Shown: in pieces, positions 58,073 through 64,000 of the stretch | How positions within the stretch are numbered: position 1 is the stretch's first letter | Layout: each line of letters begins with the position of its first letter | Assembly (NCBI GenBank): GCA_007115705.1 | Contig: QXEO01000411.1 | Coordinates: 1 to 64,000, forward strand | Source of the DNA: Dactylis glomerata | Taxonomy: Eukaryota > Streptophyta > Magnoliopsida > Poales > Poaceae | Direction of reading: 5' to 3' | Length of the DNA: 64,000 bases | The notes under the pieces: generated by a model | Told to the model about the DNA's origin: nothing | The model's input: only the letters and a program-made list of their open reading frames with translations | The model's database searches: none | Program-made: the position numbers and the translations under genes

Positions 58073-58860
58073 ATCACTAGTACCAATCCATTTGAACAAC
58101 ACATTTCAAGAAATATAGTCTCACACATTTCAACAATAATCATTTCAACATCATAGTCTCACAGAAATATAGTCTCACAAATCATAGTCTCACAGAATTC
58201 CATAAACAAACACATAGTCTCACATTACAAACAACAAATTGTCTTACATAGTCTCAGGAGCATAATCACAGAACACATACCATAGTTTCACAACACATTA
58301 CATAGTTTCACATCACAGAACACATACCAAATTGTCTTACATACCAGCATTGCCTAAATACCATGACCACAACATTACACAGATCACTCATCACAAATTG
58401 CTTTGATCCTGTTGAACCTCTCATTTGTGACCTCCTTGCCTTTGAGCATTTCATACACAGCATATTCCACCTTTCTCTTCTCTTCCTTCAAAGCTTCCCT
58501 CTCTGCATCCCATTCCTGCTTCTTGGCTTGCAGCATGTCTGCTTGAGTTCTCTGAATCTGCCTTAGCTCCAGAACCTCCTTCTTCAAGGCTTGTAGTTCA
58601 TCCTCAGCTCCAGACATTATTTTCTTGTAGTTATTCTCCTGCACTCTTCTCTCAGTGTCATCTAAGAATTTCCTCACTTCCTCTAACAGGCTGGCATACT
58701 TCTTCTCTAACAATTTCTTTTCATCATAAATCTCCTAAATAAATTTGGCATTTTCAAGCTTCCCATCAGCCCTACCACAGTTACTAGCATGATACATTCC
58801 CCACAGCCTCTTAAGTGCATTCTGAAGAGTCTCTGGCCACTCACCATCAATCCAAAACTG

Positions 58861-59122
58861 AAACCCACAGTTGTTCACATGCTGCATATACAAATTAAAT
58901 TGTGCTCAAGTCACAAGTTTGATCACTGGAATAAAACACCCCATAAAATCATGCTCACTCATATATACTCCTGGAGTACTCCTACTCATGCTGAAAGTAC
59001 AAGATCATGCTCAATGACAACAAATGATGGATGGGGCATATAAATTTACTCACATTTTCTACAGGGCAGAGGTAGAACTTCCGTCCAGTGTTGCTGCCTT
59101 CAAATGCAATGCATTTCATTGG
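58861..59122 (-). repeat. 262-bp direct duplication, left copy
   Basis: Identical at all but about 4 of 262 positions to 59998-60259. Covers the start of exon 2, the intron and part of exon 1 of the GRF gene. Confidence 0.92.
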
Positions 59123-59997
59123 TTTAAGTGGGAGAAAAATAGAACTTGATGAGGTTATTGAACATGAGCAAGATGAGCAAAGTAGCGCAGCACTGGAAAA
59201 TGTTCTGGAAGCGGCAACTGCGAAAATTCTCCAGGCCAAATACGAGAAAGGTCTCTTCTTCTTTTGCAAACTTCAAGATAATATACATATGATACACTTG
59301 CTAGCTTGAATTTATGTGCCACTTTGCGCTGTTTTGTTACTTTATCACCTAAATTAAATTCAATAAATCAACTTGTAGCTATGCTCAAGCATTATTCGTG
59401 TTATTTGTATCATTTAGAATAATTTTTTTGTTGTTTCGCAGCAACGCGTGAGTATGCTGCTTTTTGTACCACTTTTTGCATGAAACTTTTTCTCTTTTCC
59501 AACACCATTCAAACCTTTTTGAAATAACTCTTTTGATGAATACCAACATAGACCAGAGGTCCAAATACATCTTGATGCAAAGATATAACAAGATCTGAAC
59601 AAAAATCAAGTCTACCTTTGACTATGGGTCCATAGCAGTAGCTAGATGGTTGTCTTCTCCACCATATGCTTCATGTTTAGATCTTGTTAGCTACCCTACA
59701 TGATCAAGATCATCTTTATGTAATCATACATGGCCAAGCTACCATCTAGCCACGATAGAAACAGTGTATGCTACTCCCTCCGTTTAGAAATATATGATGT
59801 TTTAGCTTTGTGAAGGAGATGTATCTAAACATCTTTTAATGTATCGGTTCACTCGAATCTATCCACCCCGTTTGTGATTTCGACATAGGGGGTCACCCTG
59901 CCGAAGCCCTCTTTTGTGGACGAAAGGCTTTCCCAGCTGACCATTGAGCAAAATTCTTGAAGAAGAGGTAGCCAAAATCAAAGATACAAGATCCCTC
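59123..59997. other. Chimeric 875-bp insert between the duplicated copies
   Basis: Patchwork of unrelated pieces. 59123-59260 reads like a gene fragment on the plus strand (EHEQDEQSSAALENVLEAAT). 59463-59610 matches the 3' module of elements C/D (compare 41476-41613). 59611-59740 matches the LTR of C (compare 51493-51610). 59773-59850 has the start of a Stowaway-type MITE (CTCCCTCCGTTTAGAAATAT) without its other end. No TSD or terminal repeats of its own. Confidence 0.75.
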
Positions 59998-60259
59998 AAA
60001 CCCACAGTTGTTCACATGCTGCATATACAAATTAAATTGTGCTCAAGTCACAAGTTTGATCACTGGAATCAAACACCCCATAAAATCATGCTCACTCATA
60101 TATACTCCTGGAGTACTCCTACTCATGCTGAAAGTACAAGATCATGCTCAATGACAACAAATGATGGATGGGGCATATAAATTTACTCACATTTTCTACG
60201 GGGCAGAGGTAGAACTTCCGTCCAGTGTTGCTGCCTTCAAATGCAACGCATTTCACTGG
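59998..60259 (-). repeat. 262-bp direct duplication, right copy
   Basis: Partner of 58861-59122. This copy adjoins the intact exon 1. Confidence 0.92.
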
Positions 60260-60948
60260 CTCCATCTTGTGGACGCGGCATACTTGCCCGCATCCCACGG
60301 CAATCCCGTAAAATGACGGGTCTTCCACAGTCTCAGGAGCATAATCCAGCTCCATAAGGTCCTAATCGACAACAAATAGCGGAAATCTAAGACGAATCGA
60401 CAGAAATTGGCAACCTTTGCTCACAAACCCTAAAATCAAAACCCTAACATCGAAACCCTAGATCGGGAATGGAGCTTACCCCGAGAACTGAAGCGCTCGA
60501 ATATGATCCATCATTCCAGCTCGGCATCGCCTGCTTCCCTAGCAGACACGCCCGGCGGCAGGGTTGCTGGCGGCGGCGCTCTAGGACGGCGGCGACGAAT
60601 AGAGAGAAGCGAGATGTGGGGAAGAAGAATGGGCTCGGGTGCGGTCGGAACAGAGAGGAGAGAGGTGGTTACGCACGGTCCGGTCTGGTCCGACAGGTGG
60701 GTCCCACCCACCAGGCAACGACACCTAACGCCTCTAGTAACGGGAGATTCTCACCTTTGCCACGTCATCACTGACTAGTGGGGTCCGAATGTCAGATTCG
60801 CTGTTAACTCGCCAGATTTTGCCAATCAGTGCACATTGGAAGCAACCAACGCAATCGTGGTGGTTTTCTGCGATCTCAAAAAATTTCGGTTGTTTTGCGA
60901 ACTTCGCGCTGTAATGTGATGGTTTTTTGGAATTAACTCCCGAAAAAG

Positions 60949-61880
60949 AGGCACGCCGACACCTCGTCAGAAGCAGCGCTGACGAGTCCCACGCATCTAG
61001 CGCCGGCCGCGGCACGATGTGACTTAACGGATGCGTACACCTGCACGGAGAGCAACTTTGGACACACTCACACACTCCAAAGCTTATATGCTAAGAGTTG
61101 GCCGCGTATACGCCCGTAGTGGTGTCTGGCCGCGCGTCTAGCATTGCCTCAGCCAGTGATGACCAAGCGAACATGCGGAGGTCGCTGCTGCGTTACACGC
61201 CTGGCGACCCACGACACTGTCTTCACCAGGCAGCCCGACGGCAGCCCAGACATCGAGGGTGTCACATTGTTCTTGGCGACGGAGTGCCGACGTGTAGCAC
61301 ACCTGCCGCGGCGTGCATCGCCGTCTTCCACCACCAGCGTTCGTACATGGAGTACGTACAGATACGTATACTGCTGGCCGAGAAAACCATGCAAACGTGC
61401 ATGAGTTCCGGCTAGTCAGCTAGCTCGTGGACACGCTCGTGTGCTGATTTTCATCCCCACCAGAGAAACCATGCACGGCATGCATGCCTCATGGATCGTG
61501 ACTGCTAGCTCATTGAGGCATCGTGCACACGCGAGCGCCCAGACGAAAGACTTGCAGAAGAACCAGCGTGTCGTCGAAGACCGACAGCGGTTGGTCGTCT
61601 CGATGATGTTAGCCGCTTGTGCGGCCATGGCATGAGCGGCCCTAAACTTGGCCGGTGACCCGGCCCGGCGATGGCACGGCTAGGATTAGCCGTACACTTT
61701 GTGGTGGCGAGCTCTGATGCTGCACCTCGCCTCCGTCTTGGCGAGGGAGACATGAAAGGTAGCCCAACGATGCGGATGTGGAGGGGAGCTTCACGTAGGC
61801 GAACCCGGAGCCATATGGAAGTCTCCATCGGCACACTTAGTGAGCGGCCGCGGTGGTGTCCGGGGTAGACACGTGTGGCC
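60949..61880. other. Unassigned GC-rich DNA
   Basis: Several overlapping frames of 60-130 codons on both strands. None shows a recognisable domain or clear gene structure. Confidence 0.4.
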
Positions 61881-62310
61881 GTGGGTTCGCATCGGCGAAC
61901 CCTCACGCGCCGACGGCGCCTCCGTCAGCTAGCGTGCTCCGGGCTCATCGTCGCCGCCCCCGGCGACAAACACGACGAGTCGGCGACGTGTCCGAGATAG
62001 ATGAGAGAGACTAGGAGTTCGCATGAGCGAACCCTAACCCCGCCAATGGCGTCTCCGGTGAGACCCTCCATAGGCGCCGTAGAGCCGACACACGAAAGCG
62101 TGCGTTGGCACACTCCCGTATGTCAGCGATCCCTGCGACATGCTTAACAAGCCGGTGATAGGTTCGAGAAGATGATGAAGATTAAGGGTTCGCATCGGCA
62201 AACCCCACCGACGGCGTCTCCGGTGGGAGCCTCCATTGGCGCGGTAGAGACGACACACGAGAGCGTGCGCTGGCACACTCCCACATATCGGCAATCACTC
62301 CATGGCGTCG
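61881..62310. repeat. Short tandem repeat, unit about 170 bp
   Basis: A segment beginning GTTCGCAT and running through CGGCGTCTCCGGTG, AGAG(C)CGACACACGA and GCGTTGGCACACTCCC occurs at about 62018-62135 and 62189-62285. A shorter, diverged start of the unit lies near 61884. Confidence 0.6.
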
Positions 62311-64000
62311 GCCGCGCCTCGGCCGACACGGTAGGGCGGCGTTCAGCCGCGCCTCGGTTAGCCCATCCGCTAACGCACCTCGAGACGGAGGGAGGAGATG
62401 CGGCAAACGAGGGCTGTCCATGGACACGCCCTCATCCACCATCGGCCACGCCTTGGTCGACACGGCACCACCATGCTAGATGTAAGAAGAAAACACACGG
62501 ATTAGATCATTATCTCACCGTTAGCGTAGATGACCGGCATGATCTCGTCGATCTCCGGGACAAGCTCGCTAGCTTGCGATGCGTCTGTCTTCGGGCGCCC
62601 TCCTCTCGGCCGCCTGCGCGAGAGAACGGCGATCTTGACGTAGCGTCTCGCCTGAGATTGAATCTCAAGCAAGCCGCCGGCTTCTTCTTCCTCGGGCTGA
62701 TTCGGCGTGAGGCGTGCGTGTTGTGTCTTGTGCGTCTCCTGGCGGCGTGACTCCGTCTAGGTTTTGGTGGTGTGTTTATGCGTGGGGGTGTTTGTGCGTG
62801 GGGGTCTTTGTGCGTCCAGGTCTATATAGGCATCCCAAGTCGGTTGAAAGAGTTTGACTGCCGCACGGCGCCTGAAAATCTGTTCCGATACGATCTATCA
62901 AAGCTGCAATACTTGTACCATACGATAGATGGGGTAAGCCAATTTCTACACGGCGCACGTCAGGTGTGCTGCTTCCGCCTAACGATCGGACTTTGAAAGC
63001 CCATTAGCTAATCACGGAAAAAGGATTCAGCTCACGGAACATGTATACGTATGTATACATGCAGCTGATCATGTGCAGTGCACCAAGAACGACAAGCTAG
63101 CTAACCAGCTCATTTGAACGTACACACTTTGGATAAACATACCTTTTATATAATTTATCAAAATTGTAAACTGTTTACACCAGTGTAAAGTGGATGATCA
63201 ACTCTACCAAATGAGCCCAATATCATATATGAATTCTTTCATAAATATTTAACACGTGGTAGGATCCACATGTCATAGAGAGGACTGCACTAATCCATAT
63301 GTGTATTACGAATTTTCAGTACAAAAACTCGTCAAACAAATGCCCCCACACCAAGCCGGGTTCGAATGCGAAGAGAATCGAACTTGGCTTGGTGTAGAAT
63401 TTTTACTTCTGAGAAGCTGGACGCAAGAACAAAATTGCTGCTGTCCGCTTTTGAAACAAAAATTCCATCAAACAAATGCCCCCACCAAGTTGAGTTGGAG
63501 CGTGAAACGAAACAAACTCGACTTGGTGAGCATACAGCTATCAACAAACTGGCGCAATAATTTTGTGCGGCCGTCGTGTGAACCCTATTTTAGTGTGAGG
63601 GCTCACATATGATTTATGTGCGTTGGAGAAGCATTCATCCAGACTTGGCGAATCATCGCTCCAAGGTCACTTGGTTAGGTCATATAGCTGCCACGACGCC
63701 TACCAACCAAGCATCTTCTTGTCATCCTCAATTTACGGCGAACACCGTGCCTCTCATTGAAGGTGTTTATCGATCAAGTCGGGACCGTTGGGCTGCCACG
63801 GTGCCAGCCGAGATGATCGAAGGGGTTCACAGCTTCACGCTAGCCGCACTGGCGCGCTACACTGCTCCCAATATCCAGCCTGGTGTAGGCATGTGGACAA
63901 GGTATCGGAATGCCCCTCGATAACCTGTCCATTTGTGCCCCGTGCTGCATCGGAACACAGGCCGTGGAATGATGAAGGTGCATCTTACCAAAGTGGATGC
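62311..64000. other. Unassigned DNA to the right edge
   Basis: A minus-strand TATA-like CCTATATAGACC near 62820 precedes GC-rich DNA that could be a 5' leader, but no coherent gene model follows. A ~30-bp phrase (CAAACAAATGCCCCCAC) occurs twice, near 63337 and 63470. The frame 63609-63923 has no recognised domain. Confidence 0.35.

Larger units (their letters stand above)
58384..60355 (-). pseudogene. GRF-type zinc finger plus coiled-coil protein (second MULE gene)
   Basis: Exon 1 is 60191-60355 (MELDYAPETVEDPSFYG...), donor GTGAGT; exon 2 is 58384-58881, acceptor TGCAG, phase 0. The protein has a GRF-type zinc-binding region (GCGQVCRVH, KCVAFEGSNTGRKFYLCP, then NNCGFQFWIDGEWP). A segment RLWGMYHASNCGRADGKL and a ~110-residue coiled coil follow (LEKKYASLLEEVRKFLDDTE onward), ending ICDE. 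A TAG at 58735 breaks exon 2. The intron has been enlarged by a chimeric insert with flanking duplications, which also left a partial second exon 1 near 59057-59122. Role in transposition unknown. Confidence 0.8.
55583..60939 (+). mobile_element. Mutator-like element (MULE) with two convergent genes
   Basis: Long terminal inverted repeats of about 250 bp (55583-55835 and 60688-60939), sharing CGCGAAGTTCGCAAAACAAC and other blocks. Flanked by the perfect 9-bp TSD CCGAAAAAG (55574-55582 and 60940-60948), the Mutator signature. It holds a mudrA-type transposase gene reading right (55923-57676) and a second gene reading left (58384-60355), the convergent layout known from MuDR. Both genes are damaged, so the copy is non-autonomous. 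Confidence 0.93.

Noticed and set aside
62172..62750. 192-codon plus-strand frame
   Set aside because: It begins inside the ~170-bp tandem repeat and has several competing frames on both strands. No domain recognised.

Overview
The window is a block of repeat-rich grass genome, most likely Triticeae (wheat, Aegilops, barley or rye lineage). I infer this from the density and nesting of Gypsy LTR retrotransposons, LTRs starting TGATACGTCT, CACTA, Mutator, Harbinger and hAT elements with intact target-site duplications (TSDs), and spliced plant-type genes. No free-standing intact host gene was found. The one host-type gene is a spliced RPA2 (replication protein A 32 kDa subunit) copy with a frameshift and a truncated C-terminus.

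Layout. 156-9178 is Gypsy element A (TSD ATTAC): 334-bp LTRs, a broken gag-protease, no polymerase, and a spliced antisense gene of the Transposase_28 type where pol would be. 9184-15650 is a degenerate tandem array with a ~3-kb higher-order duplication, ending at a truncated CACTA-like terminus (15651-15864). 17042-18436 is the RPA2 pseudogene. Just upstream of it lie a Harbinger-type element (18485-20058, TSD TTA) with an intact 295-codon ORF, then a 996-bp foldback Mutator-type element (20221-21216, 9-bp TSD). The arms of the foldback element each carry a plant RNA polymerase III style promoter (USE plus TATA). 21591-24758 is a CACTA element (TSD ATA) holding a ~665-bp tandem array.

24991-33793 is Gypsy element B on the minus strand. 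It has the same LTR and gag family as A but includes reverse transcriptase, RNase H and integrase, all damaged. It also carries an antisense gene encoding AT-hooks and a B3 DNA-binding domain. A and B therefore look like a non-autonomous/autonomous pair. 35230-35584 is a TRIM (miniature LTR element).

36755-52566 is element C (TSD CTGGT), a Gypsy element with gag-protease and no pol. Its gag is split by related element D (38528-45150, minus strand, TSD CTCAT), and its 3' region is split by a hAT element (49618-50569, TSD TTTGTATC). 52572-55573 holds two MITEs with TSDs and unassigned DNA. 55583-60939 is a Mutator-like element (TSD CCGAAAAAG) with a mudrA-type transposase gene lacking its catalytic domain and a convergent GRF zinc-finger/coiled-coil gene. 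The second gene is interrupted by a chimeric insert between 262-bp duplications. 60949-64000 is largely unassigned.

How parts relate: only B encodes polymerase domains, so A, C and D could have moved only with enzymes supplied in trans. The nesting gives an order of events: D and the hAT element are younger than C. All counts of differences were made by eye and no database search was possible.
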